A stretch of DNA of 16,785 bases from Candidatus Syntropharchaeum sp. (GCA_016782355.1 JADHYP010000009.1:1-16785); one strand, 5' to 3'. Counted from the stretch's first letter, positions 1-6,267 are shown. Notes: generated by a model not told the origin, from the sequence alone. A program made the numbers and translations.

Positions 1-226
1 CCTTGACATAAACGTCGCTCAGCACCTCGTCTTCGTCCAGCCTCTGTCTTATGTATCTCGTGACCTCATTGACGGAGTATATGCGCGTTTTCTCTTCTAT
101 TCCCTTCTCTTCCTCTATCCCTTCTATCTCTGTTCCACTTTCAACGCCAAACTTCTCTTCTTCTTCTCCTTTTTTCAAATGCAAGAAATCCGTTAATGTT
201 ACTCCTTTTCTTTGTTTAACATCCAT
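1..226 (-). CDS. xseA: Exodeoxyribonuclease VII large subunit, N-terminal part (cut by window edge)
   Basis: The 75 visible codons end in IYSVNEVTRYIRQRL followed by DEDEVLSDVYVK, which matches the start of the N-terminal OB-fold of exonuclease VII large subunits (pattern xSVxExxxYIxxxLExDxxLxxVxVxGEISN). The known family degrades single-stranded DNA in both directions together with a small subunit. The rest of the gene lies beyond position 1. About 50 very acidic residues (runs of EEEE and EE) precede the OB-fold, longer than the usual short leader, so the true start could lie downstream. The ATG at 226 is used here because no better one is visible. It overlaps the end of the upstream coiled-coil gene by 28 bp, implying co-transcription. 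Family assignment rests on this N-terminal stretch only. Confidence 0.7.
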   Translation of the reverse strand, partial: MDVKQRKGVTLTDFLHLKKGEEEEKFGVESGTEIEGIEEEKGIEEKTRIYSVNEVTRYIRQRLDEDEVLSDVYVK

Positions 227-489
227 TTTCTAATTTCTTCGATAAGCACCTCTCTCGTTTTTTCATGCGAATCGTCAATTTTTTGAAGTAGTTCTCGTTT
301 ATCTTCTCTTATATCTGCTCTCAACTCAGAAATACTATTTTCTACATTCCCCAACCTTTTGTTCAGTTGTTTAAGCTCTCCAACAACTTCTCTCAATTCA
401 GGCACCAAAAAATCCTGAACTACATTTCTAAATCCCCCCACTATCTTCTCCTCGTCCATTTCTTCTATTATGAATGGTGACAGCAACAT
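199..489 (-). CDS. Small archaeal coiled-coil protein of unknown function
   Basis: A 96-aa, highly charged protein. Residues about 12-35 contain a FRNVVQDFLVPELREVVGEL segment. It is followed by heptad-like leucine/isoleucine spacing (LKQLNKRLGNVENSISELRADI) to the C-terminus, which predicts a long helix or coiled coil. Archaeal genomes carry many short proteins of this style, with a 'QDFLVPELRE'-type head and a coiled-coil tail, without an assigned function. It does not look like the exonuclease VII small subunit, although it sits directly upstream of xseA and overlaps it by 28 bp. The start is uncertain: the ATG at 489 gives 96 aa and an internal ATG at 459 gives 86 aa. Neither has a clear ribosome binding site. 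Confidence 0.6.
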   Translation of the reverse strand: MLLSPFIIEEMDEEKIVGGFRNVVQDFLVPELREVVGELKQLNKRLGNVENSISELRADIREDKRELLQKIDDSHEKTREVLIEEIRKWMLNKEKE

Positions 490-540
490 AAGTAGTTAGA
501 GGGAACATACAATGTAATTGCTCAATATCTTGTGGACGGA

Positions 541-712
541 AATCCTAAACACTAAATCCGAAATCCTAAACAAATCTAAATGACAAAAATTACAAATTCA
601 AAACTTAGTCCTCCACAGGGGCTTGCGGAGTCGTGTGACGGTTTTAGCATTTGGATTTTGAATTTTGAAATTGTTTAGGGTTTAGAAATTAGAAATTAGG
701 ATTTTTCACTTC
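541..712. repeat. Imperfect long inverted repeat, A/T-rich, intergenic
   Basis: The left arm (541-605) and right arm (about 641-712) are imperfect reverse complements, for example TCCTAAACAAATCTAAATG against the opposite-strand reading of the right arm. They flank a GC-richer centre of about 35 nt that contains CTCC/GGAG. The left arm contains the 10-mer AATCCTAAAC twice (541-550, 562-571). The element fills the gap between thpR and the coiled-coil gene. It resembles the degenerate, word-like palindromic repeats scattered between genes in several environmental genomes. It shares TTTGGATTTTGAA with the repeat at 10583-10595. It could form a large hairpin and act as a terminator or a small non-autonomous mobile element. 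Confidence 0.6.
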
Positions 713-733
713 TTCTTGAGCTTGTTCGGATTT

Positions 734-1336
734 TTACAGGGCATTCAACTTCTTCACGTACACGTCCTCATAAATAGGACCTTTAGGCGTAAGCGTGCTC
801 TTCTTCAATTTCAGCTCTTCCACGGGCATCTCCCCCACCTCTACATCCCCCAGTTCCGCTATCTTCTTCAATATCCGCCCTATTTCATCCCTTGTCCCTG
901 CTCTCGACGTCATCTTCACACGGCAGATCGTAACGTGTGCACTGAACCTTTTTTCGCTGGGAAAACCCAATGCCCTCAACCGCGATTCCACTTCTTCTTG
1001 CAACGCCTTCAACTCTTCCACTCCCTTCTCGATTCCTATCCATACAACCCTTATGTTTCTTGCCTTTTCCGGCGACGCCTCCGGGAAGAAGCCCACACCC
1101 CGCATCCCTATATCAAACGGTTTTTGACTTATTCCTACCAATTCTCGTTTGACGTCCTCTACTTTGTTCTCCGGAACGTCCCCCAGAAATTTTACCGTTT
1201 GATGCGCCTGCCACGCATTCACGAATTTCAATTTTAGCCTGCTCTGGTCTATCTCCAAATTTGTAAATTGCTTCTGCACTTCCTTTATCTTCGCTCTTAG
1301 TTCCTCAGACAGGTCCACTGCAATAAACGCTCTCAT
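734..1336 (-). CDS. thpR: RNA 2',3'-cyclic phosphodiesterase (2'-5' RNA ligase family, ThpR)
   Basis: A 200-aa protein with both signature HxT motifs of the 2H phosphoesterase superfamily: H45-Q-T47 within AHQTVKFLG and H134-V-T136 within SAHVTICRVK. The start MRAFIAVDL is the family's typical N-terminus, supporting the ATG at 1336. Family members hydrolyse 2',3'-cyclic phosphate ends on RNA to 2'-phosphomonoesters and show weak 2'-5' ligase activity in vitro, pointing to tRNA-end repair or maturation. It lies 12 bp downstream of uppS and is the last gene of the trxA-polB-uppS-thpR run. The 541-712 inverted repeat follows its stop. Length is normal for the family. Confidence 0.93.
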   Translation of the reverse strand: MRAFIAVDLSEELRAKIKEVQKQFTNLEIDQSRLKLKFVNAWQAHQTVKFLGDVPENKVEDVKRELVGISQKPFDIGMRGVGFFPEASPEKARNIRVVWIGIEKGVEELKALQEEVESRLRALGFPSEKRFSAHVTICRVKMTSRAGTRDEIGRILKKIAELGDVEVGEMPVEELKLKKSTLTPKGPIYEDVYVKKLNAL

Positions 1337-1348
1337 AACACTTTTTTT

Positions 1349-2305
1349 CTAAGTATGTTTCCTAATTTCTTTTGATAACGCTTTTCTTTCCAAGAAAAGG
1401 TTTAACTTTAAAACCCGGGCAAGACTGCTTTGCCTTTTCTCCTCCTCTCGCTCCTGATACGTCCTTATCGCCCTGAGAAGGTCTATTCTCCTGAACTCCG
1501 GCCAGAAGGGAGCGCAGAAATATGCCGCACATTCGTTCCCCAACGCCTGCCAGGGCACGAAATTACTCAACCTCATCTCCCCGCCCGTTCTTATTATCAA
1601 ATCCACACCAGTTTTTGCTCCGGAAGCTGAGCCCGAATCTGAAGTCGAAGACCCATTTTCTACCTCGCTTATGTATAAATGCTTTGATATCGTCCCCTCA
1701 TCTATGTCAGCCACCGATAGCAAGCCTTTTTTTACCCTATCCCCTATTATACGCACCGAATCTACTATCTCCATCCTTCCACTATACGCAACGGCGATGA
1801 ATAGCCTAAATTTGTTATACTGCTCTGTTGCACGTTCCGCTTTTCTTATCTTCTCTTTTACCGAATCCGGCAGCAAATTGACGTTCCCTATTGCTTTCAC
1901 TCTTACTCCACGCTTATGAACCCTTTCATCCCTGCTTATCTTATCGAACTCGCTACGCATCAGCGTAAATAGCCTCCCTTTCTCTTCTTCCGTCCTGCAA
2001 AAGTTTTCAATAGAAAAAGCATATATCGTGAGCTGCTTCACTCCAATACCAAAACACCACTCAATCACACGCTCTGTTATCTCCGCACCATAGAGATACC
2101 CCTCTTCCGTTGAAATCCCTATCTTCTTCGCATACCTTCTATTCCCATCCATGATTATTGCTACATGCTCTGGCAAGGGCTTCTCCAATATCTCATCCTC
2201 CAGCAATTTCTCGTATTCACCGTAAACCCTATCTCGCGACCACCTGCATAATCCCACCGCTTTACGCAATGCAAAGAACTTCTTATTCCCTATCTTTGTC
2301 CTCAT
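1349..2305 (-). CDS. uppS: Cis-prenyltransferase (undecaprenyl/polyprenyl diphosphate synthase family)
   Basis: The protein carries the cis-prenyltransferase core PEHVAIIMDGNRRYAK with the catalytic Asp (D53 when started at 2305), IYAFSIENF, and the C-terminal block DLIIRTGGEMRLSNFVPWQ. The family condenses isopentenyl diphosphate in Z configuration to make the polyprenyl (dolichol-type) carrier lipid for glycosylation and envelope assembly. A Ser/Gly-rich insertion (NGSSTSDSGSASGAKTG) precedes the RTGGEMR block, which is unusual but should be a surface loop. A longer reading starting with TTG at 2341 is possible. The ATG at 2305 (318 aa) is preferred because cores of this family begin 40-50 residues before the MDG motif. 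Either reading overlaps little or not at all with polB upstream, whose stop is at 2322. Confidence 0.93.
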   Translation of the reverse strand: MRTKIGNKKFFALRKAVGLCRWSRDRVYGEYEKLLEDEILEKPLPEHVAIIMDGNRRYAKKIGISTEEGYLYGAEITERVIEWCFGIGVKQLTIYAFSIENFCRTEEEKGRLFTLMRSEFDKISRDERVHKRGVRVKAIGNVNLLPDSVKEKIRKAERATEQYNKFRLFIAVAYSGRMEIVDSVRIIGDRVKKGLLSVADIDEGTISKHLYISEVENGSSTSDSGSASGAKTGVDLIIRTGGEMRLSNFVPWQALGNECAAYFCAPFWPEFRRIDLLRAIRTYQEREEEKRQSSLARVLKLNLFLERKALSKEIRKHT

Positions 2306-2321
2306 TCCCGTCTTCACGCCC

Positions 2322-3845
2322 CTACCCTGCCCTGCTTCCAAACTCCATTACCTTTACCTTCATCTCGGAAAGCTCTACAAGCGTTGCACATCCCGGAACG
2401 GGATTTATATTCCTCTTTTTTTGATATGGCGTCTGCGATTGCCACGTCCCGGAATTTATCAGTAGCACGTTCCGGTATTTAGAAATGCCGACTGTATGCG
2501 TATGCCCGCAATGGAATATATCCGGAACACGGTCAATTACTCCGTAATCGTGCCCGTCGGGAACGATAGAGACTGCGTTTCCATATATAAGCGCAACATG
2601 CCGTCTTTTAAGCATCTCCGCCATCACTTCCTCCGGCTTTGAATAACTCAGCCTCGATACCGAGTTAACGAAATCATCGTAAGATTGCCCGTGATATATC
2701 AAGACAAGCCTGCCGCCAATTTTTACGTATGCGGGGTTGCTCACAAAGCAGGTATTATCCGGGAAGAGCTTCCTGAGTGCCTCGGGCAAAGGCGGTTGTG
2801 GCTCGGCATTCCTGACCGCATCATGGTTCCCCGGTGCTACCACCACGTGTATGTGCGAAGGGAAATCGTGAAAATATCCCGCCGCTATTTTATATTGCTC
2901 CTCTATATCCATAATTGACAACTCTTCCTCCTGACCCGGATATACGCCTATTCCATCCACAATATCGCCAGCAACAACTAAATACGCAATTCCGATGCTT
3001 CTGGATTCCTCTTTTAACCACTGCACAAAACTACCCCATGCTTCTTCCAAAAATGTGTTGCTTCCTACGTGCATATCCGAAATAAACACTGCATATATGC
3101 GCTTTTGCCCACCATTTCCCCCTCCTCTCTCGTTATCGTTAGAGCCATGACCTGAGTTGAAGTTGGCTGGAAGCGGTAATGATGATTGCGAAGTTGAAGA
3201 AGGGATAGGCACGTCCGGATATGTCACTCTATTTGCAAATAAATAACCGCCATCTGATAAAGAACCAGTAACGCCTATTATCTCATCCGGTATTATTCCC
3301 TCTTGATTTCGCAATATAACCTGTAGATGCCCCGTAGCGTCTTCTAATTCCACCCGGATATTTCCTTTCGCCGTTTTATTTACGGAAGCGACCATTCCCA
3401 CCACTGAAACCTCTTCGCCTCGCATACCATTTCTTATATATCTTATCTGCCGGCAGTTCATCCTCCTTTTTATTATCACGCTTATCCGCTCATATCTGTC
3501 AAGGAAATGCGGTAAGAAATCTTTGTGGTCCACACCCCTGCCATTGTCAGAGAACGATTTAATTATAGCCGGAGCCGGTACATGCGTTTGTTTTTGAAAG
3601 CTGATGCCCCCTTCTTTTTCTACCTTTCCTGCCACATTATTTTTGATAAATTCAGCTATCTGCTCGGTGGAAATCACAAAAATCGAAGGGTCTAAGGAAT
3701 CAGTTACGTTTTCTACTATCTCATTGAGGTCAAAACGGCTTTCGGCTTCTGATTGACTCAGCAATTCAATCGCTTCCGGCTGGACTTGAAATCCCAACTC
3801 GGCGAACCTCTTCACTATTTCTATTCCATTCTGCTTCACAGCCAT
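2322..3845 (-). CDS. polB: DNA polymerase D small subunit (DP1, exonuclease subunit)
   Basis: A 507-aa protein, typical DP1 length. An OB-fold region lies at about residues 140-210. A flexible Ser/Asn/Gly linker (about 212-247) follows, then a calcineurin-like phosphoesterase domain. Metal-site motifs are intact: D257 and H259 in ISDMHVGS, D294 in GDIVDGIG, N340-H341-D342 in PGNHD, H385 in YHGQ, and H448/H450 in CGHTH. It ends with the family's NSGTWQSQTPYQKK block. DP1 gives the euryarchaeal replicative polymerase D its 3'-5' proofreading nuclease and partners the DP2 catalytic subunit, which is not in this window. The ATG at 3845 lies inside the end of trxA (10-bp overlap), and uppS follows closely, so these are probably one transcript. 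Confidence 0.95.
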   Translation of the reverse strand: MAVKQNGIEIVKRFAELGFQVQPEAIELLSQSEAESRFDLNEIVENVTDSLDPSIFVISTEQIAEFIKNNVAGKVEKEGGISFQKQTHVPAPAIIKSFSDNGRGVDHKDFLPHFLDRYERISVIIKRRMNCRQIRYIRNGMRGEEVSVVGMVASVNKTAKGNIRVELEDATGHLQVILRNQEGIIPDEIIGVTGSLSDGGYLFANRVTYPDVPIPSSTSQSSLPLPANFNSGHGSNDNERGGGNGGQKRIYAVFISDMHVGSNTFLEEAWGSFVQWLKEESRSIGIAYLVVAGDIVDGIGVYPGQEEELSIMDIEEQYKIAAGYFHDFPSHIHVVVAPGNHDAVRNAEPQPPLPEALRKLFPDNTCFVSNPAYVKIGGRLVLIYHGQSYDDFVNSVSRLSYSKPEEVMAEMLKRRHVALIYGNAVSIVPDGHDYGVIDRVPDIFHCGHTHTVGISKYRNVLLINSGTWQSQTPYQKKRNINPVPGCATLVELSEMKVKVMEFGSRAG

Positions 3846-4264
3846 TCCTTTACCTTAGCTTCTAAATACTGCTTTGGCAACGCTCCCTGTATGACGTCCA
3901 CCGGCTCACCATTTTTAAAGATGAACAACGTGGGTATAGCCATAATCGCAAATTCAGCAGCTACTCTCGGGTTCTCGTCCACATTCAGTTTTCCAAACAC
4001 GACTTTACCTGCATATTCCTTCGATAATTCCTCTATTACCGGTGCAACCATTCTGCAAGGACCACACCAGGGAGCCCAGCAATCCACGACCACCAGTGGA
4101 TACTTTCGTACCGTTTCTATAAAGCTATTGTCGTCTATTGTCAGGGGATGGCCTATTACACCCTCTTTATTCTCCTCTCCCGTCGCTTTTATCTCCTCGC
4201 TCATCTCGCGCATCTTTCTCTCTTTTATCCGCTCTATCTCTATCTCTTCTTTTTCTTCTCTCAT
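3836..4264 (-). CDS. trxA: Thioredoxin
   Basis: A thioredoxin fold with the redox motif WCGPC (C67, C70 of 142) in VVVDCWAPWCGPCRMVAPVI, and the cis-proline loop MAIPTLFIF. It reduces protein disulfides in the cytoplasm. About 40 highly charged residues (MREEKEEIEIERIKERK...) precede the domain. The ATG at 4264 has GAGGAAGAGG immediately upstream, but internal ATGs (M18, M21) could be the real start. An extra cysteine, C62, sits where most thioredoxins have Phe (VDFWA). The gene overlaps polB by 10 bp downstream. It also overlaps the short upstream frame by 4 bp (ATGA), a translational-coupling arrangement. A/T-rich TATA-like stretches at about 4280-4305 could give it its own promoter. Confidence 0.93.
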   Translation of the reverse strand: MREEKEEIEIERIKERKMREMSEEIKATGEENKEGVIGHPLTIDDNSFIETVRKYPLVVVDCWAPWCGPCRMVAPVIEELSKEYAGKVVFGKLNVDENPRVAAEFAIMAIPTLFIFKNGEPVDVIQGALPKQYLEAKVKEWL

Positions 4265-4449
4265 ACCTCTTCCTCTGTATCTTTTAAAAATTGATTTTTA
4301 AAAACGTGGAATTCTTGATAAAACTTTCTGTTTAAAAAAGTTTTTGTACCGTATTGTGGTTGCCTCTTAACGGTCATCGCCATCTTTCGAAGGAGGCATA
4401 CCGCAGGGACCGTGCAATACGGCTTTGTTTGTAGCCCTTCGTTTGCCAT
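4261..4449 (-). CDS. Short frame of 62 codons upstream of trxA, doubtful as a protein
   Basis: From the ATG at 4449 the frame encodes 62 aa (MANEGLQTKPYCTVPAVCLL... to DTEEEV), with no recognisable domain. In favour: GGAGG lies 9 nt upstream of this ATG (an ATG at 4458 also exists), a TATA box is correctly placed at 4520-4532, and the stop overlaps the trxA start as ATGA. Against: its first half coincides with a potential pseudoknot RNA (4349-4422). Its second half is untypical A/T-rich sequence with an inverted repeat and promoter-like runs. It may therefore be a structured leader or small RNA rather than a coding gene. Confidence 0.35.
   Translation of the reverse strand: MANEGLQTKPYCTVPAVCLLRKMAMTVKRQPQYGTKTFLNRKFYQEFHVFKNQFLKDTEEEV
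4320..4344. repeat. A/T-rich inverted repeat downstream of the pseudoknot element
   Basis: AAAACTTT (4320-4327) and AAAGTTTT (4337-4344) pair perfectly across a 9-nt loop. Read leftward, the hairpin follows directly after the 4349-4422 structure and precedes the trxA start by about 60 nt. It could end a short RNA or be part of the leader. A similar A/T hairpin stretch is seen at 15743-15786. Confidence 0.4.
4349..4422 (-). ncRNA. Candidate pseudoknotted RNA element in the trxA-polB-uppS-thpR leader
   Basis: Three helices can form together. P1 is CCGTATTG (4349-4356) with CAATACGG (4415-4422), 8 bp and perfect. P2 is ACGGTC (4370-4375) with GACCGT (4408-4413), 6 bp and perfect. P3 is GGTTGCCTC (4358-4366) with GAGGCATACC (4393-4402), 9 bp with one bulged base. 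P2 and P3 cross, giving an H-type pseudoknot closed by P1. Junctions are only 1 nt on each side of P1, and a 17-nt segment between the knot halves could form a small hairpin. The minus strand is favoured because a TATA box at 4520-4532 points leftward to trxA. I do not recognise it as a known riboswitch or ribozyme. Confidence 0.45.
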
Positions 4450-4458
4450 AGTAATCAT

Positions 4459-4477
4459 CCTCCGCCGTTTAGCGAGG
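4459..4477 (-). promoter_or_regulatory. Hairpin that would hide the GGAGG ribosome binding site
   Basis: On the minus strand CCTCGC and GGCGGAGG pair (CCTC with GAGG, GC with GC, one bulged G) around a loop of about 6 nt. This locks up the GGAGG at 4463-4459 that precedes the start codons at 4458 and 4449. It lies within the predicted leader that begins near 4499. Confidence 0.35.
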
Positions 4478-4519
4478 TCAAACTACTCTTCGAAAAGGGC
4501 AATTTTATATTCGCTCTTC

Positions 4520-4532
4520 TTATATATAAAGG
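4520..4532 (-). promoter_or_regulatory. TATA-box promoter for the trxA leader/operon
   Basis: The minus strand reads CCTTTATATATAA here, a good archaeal BRE/TATA. Transcription would begin about 25 nt on, near 4499, giving a leader of about 50 nt before the ATG at 4449. Confidence 0.5.
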
Positions 4533-4549
4533 TAATTGTATAGCTCAGT

Positions 4550-4700
4550 AAAAATCCCAACTTCCAAGCATAGCCAATAGCCAGGTAGCGGTTAGGGGTC
4601 AGAGATCAATTACAAATTACGAATATTCAACTATGATTTTTTTTTCTCCTCATTCATAATTCCTGGCTGCACCCTATTCCCTATTGGCTATTCCCTATTC
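4550..4700. repeat. Imperfect inverted repeat built of 'TATTGGCTATTCCC'-like words
   Basis: TAGCCAATAG (4571-4580) is the exact reverse complement of CTATTGGCTA (4681-4690), and CCAGG (4581-4585) matches CCTGG (4662-4666). The right arm repeats CCCTATT-type words. The middle is A/T-rich with a run of nine or more T. The right arm runs into the 3' end of the tes-like gene and provides its stop codon. It is similar in style to the other intergenic repeats of this window but different in sequence. Confidence 0.55.
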
Positions 4701-6174
4701 CCAATTGAGATTTGGCGCTATGAAGCGGCATGGAAAAAGCTTTCTCTACTGAAGGTCGGTGGATGGCGTTGTAAGTGCAAAAAGGAATTATACGAAGGTC
4801 GGGCGTGGCATAGTGGATGCCGCAGCTCTTTACCCTTTCCAGGTCATAATTATAGGCGTCCTGGAAGTGCATTGCACCGATAAAAAGCGCTTTGCGATGA
4901 AACTCCGCAAGCGACTCGCGATTTCCCTTCCCCAATATATCCGCAAAGGAAGTGAAGTTATCGAATACTGACGGCGCTTTCTCCCTGTCTATAAACTTCC
5001 CCCCCAGCATCGTCATCTTCGCTATCGCTTTCAGTTTGCCAATCCTCGATTTACTTATCTCTTCCGCCGCCTCCATTATGAACTCCATCAGCCCTTCAAC
5101 GTCTATGAATTCTGTTATCGGTATGAACTTCCCGTTTTCAACGAATACATACGTTGCAGCACCGCAGTGAGGATGAACCGTAAATTCCAACTGTGGCATT
5201 CCTTTCCACGCCTCCACGAAATAAGAGAAGGGAACGACGAAAGGAATGGGATAAAAACTCTCACGAGGTATTTCGCCCTCTGTTTGCTCTTCCAGAAGGT
5301 TTATGAAATCCGGAATTGTTATTCTTCCCTCTTTCCTCGCTGATTCATCTATTCTTCCTTCAAAAGCGATGGGTTGTGCGTTCACTCCTTTTACAATATC
5401 CAGGTTCTCAGCCGCAAATCTTACTATATCGCCCACCTGGTCGTCATTTACACCTTTCATAAGCGTGGGAATGAGCACTACACTCTTTAATCCTCCCCTT
5501 CGGCTGCTCTCTATCGCCTTTAACTTCGTTTTTAACGCAGGAATGCCCCTCAACGTCTTATACGGTTCGTCAGTCACCCCGTCAAATTGCAAATACACGG
5601 TATGCAAGCCCGCTTCCTTTAATTGGCGACAAAACGCTTCGCTCTTCGCTAACGCTACCCCATTCGTCGCCACTTGAATATGCGAGAAGCCCATGTTACG
5701 TGCCATTCTTACAATATCCACAAAACCTTCTCTTATCGTTGGTTCGCCGCCCGCAAACTGCACCGCAGGGCACGGGGGCGTCTCACTCCTTAGCAGTTCC
5801 ATCATTTCCCTCAACTGTTCCATCGTCGGCTCGTAGAGGTAACCCGCGACGGCGGCATTTGCAAAACACGTCGGGCATTTCTGGTTGCACCTGTTCGTGA
5901 GGTCTATAAGTGCGAGCATTGTCGAGCTCTTATGCTCCGGGCAGAGTCCACAATCGAAAGGGCAGCCTTTATCTGTTTTCGTTAGCGTGATTCCCGCGCT
6001 GCCCTCGCATCGCCATTTTGCGAATTTGTGATATAGTTCAGCATCCGACCAGTATACGTCATCAAATTCGCCATGCCGCTCACACTTCTTTTTTATCAGT
6101 ATCTTGCCACCTTCTTCGTACACCTCTGCATCTATAACTTCAAGACATTCCGGGCATAATGACTTCGTTTTCAT
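4681..6174 (-). CDS. tes: Radical SAM protein, tetraether lipid synthase (Tes)-like
   Basis: A 497-aa protein. An N-terminal Cys-rich region (CPEC at 7-10, CERHG at 31-35, C71-PFD-C75-GL-C78) precedes the radical SAM cluster C96-x3-C100-x2-C103 in LTNRCNQKCPTCFANA. It continues with the SAM-binding stretch QFAGGEPTIREG. C-terminal cysteines occur in HPHCGAATYVF and in SCGIHYATPD...PFCTYN. This arrangement of three extra Cys regions and CPxCFA matches the archaeal family that includes tetraether lipid synthase, which joins phytanyl chains C-C to make GDGT membrane lipids. Close paralogues act on other substrates, so the lipid role is inferred. The last residues (LGIGNSQ) are encoded by an intergenic repeat. 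It diverges from gatA and has a possible leader mini-ORF. Confidence 0.75.
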   Translation of the reverse strand: MKTKSLCPECLEVIDAEVYEEGGKILIKKKCERHGEFDDVYWSDAELYHKFAKWRCEGSAGITLTKTDKGCPFDCGLCPEHKSSTMLALIDLTNRCNQKCPTCFANAAVAGYLYEPTMEQLREMMELLRSETPPCPAVQFAGGEPTIREGFVDIVRMARNMGFSHIQVATNGVALAKSEAFCRQLKEAGLHTVYLQFDGVTDEPYKTLRGIPALKTKLKAIESSRRGGLKSVVLIPTLMKGVNDDQVGDIVRFAAENLDIVKGVNAQPIAFEGRIDESARKEGRITIPDFINLLEEQTEGEIPRESFYPIPFVVPFSYFVEAWKGMPQLEFTVHPHCGAATYVFVENGKFIPITEFIDVEGLMEFIMEAAEEISKSRIGKLKAIAKMTMLGGKFIDREKAPSVFDNFTSFADILGKGNRESLAEFHRKALFIGAMHFQDAYNYDLERVKSCGIHYATPDLRIIPFCTYNAIHRPSVEKAFSMPLHSAKSQLGIGNSQ

Positions 6175-6200
6175 TTCCGTTTAACTTGCATCCATCCTCC
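6171..6200 (-). promoter_or_regulatory. Leader mini-ORF and GGAGG before tes
   Basis: GGAGG (6200-6196) lies 4 nt before an ATG (6191) that opens a six-codon frame encoding MQVKRK. Its TGA overlaps the tes ATG as ATGA. A second nested frame (ATG at 6195, encoding MDAS) also exists. The tes ATG itself is 21 nt from GGAGG. Whether this is transcribed depends on which TATA box is used: the box at 6233-6241 would include it, the box at 6208-6217 would not. Confidence 0.3.
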
Positions 6201-6207
6201 GTAATAG

Positions 6208-6217
6208 TTTATAAAAG
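6208..6217 (-). promoter_or_regulatory. Candidate TATA box for tes
   Basis: The minus strand reads CTTTTATAAA. Initiation about 25 nt away would fall near 6186 and give a leader of roughly 12 nt before the ATG at 6174. The symmetric TATATA at 6233-6241 is an alternative. Confidence 0.35.
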
Positions 6218-6232
6218 AGGGTGATTATTGTC

Positions 6233-6241
6233 CTATATAAA
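6233..6241 (+). promoter_or_regulatory. TATA box for gatA, implying a leaderless or nearly leaderless mRNA
   Basis: CTATATAAA is centred about 31 nt before the gatA ATG, so transcription should start within a few bases of that ATG. No Shine-Dalgarno sequence is present (ACAAACCAG precedes the ATG), consistent with leaderless initiation. Confidence 0.5.
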
Positions 6242-6267
6242 GGTAACTAAAAATAAAAACAAACCAG

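Noticed and set aside
541..712. CRISPR array
   Set aside because: The repeats are imperfect inverted arms and short words, not regular direct repeats with unique spacers, and no cas genes are present.
716..1237. 173-aa plus-strand frame over thpR
   Set aside because: Antisense shadow; Phe/Leu/Arg/His-rich, no signals, while thpR has both HxT motifs.
2306..2341. TTG-started longer form of uppS
   Set aside because: GGAG lies only 1-2 nt from the TTG, and the ATG at 2305 already gives a complete N-terminus.
3753..4301. 182-aa plus-strand frame over trxA
   Set aside because: Antisense shadow of thioredoxin and polB; no domain or ribosome binding site.
4349..4422. tRNA gene: 74 nt closed by a 7-8 bp acceptor-like stem
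   Set aside because: No GTTCRA-type T-loop, no D-arm GG, and no 7-nt anticodon loop. The internal helices cross, which does not fit a cloverleaf.
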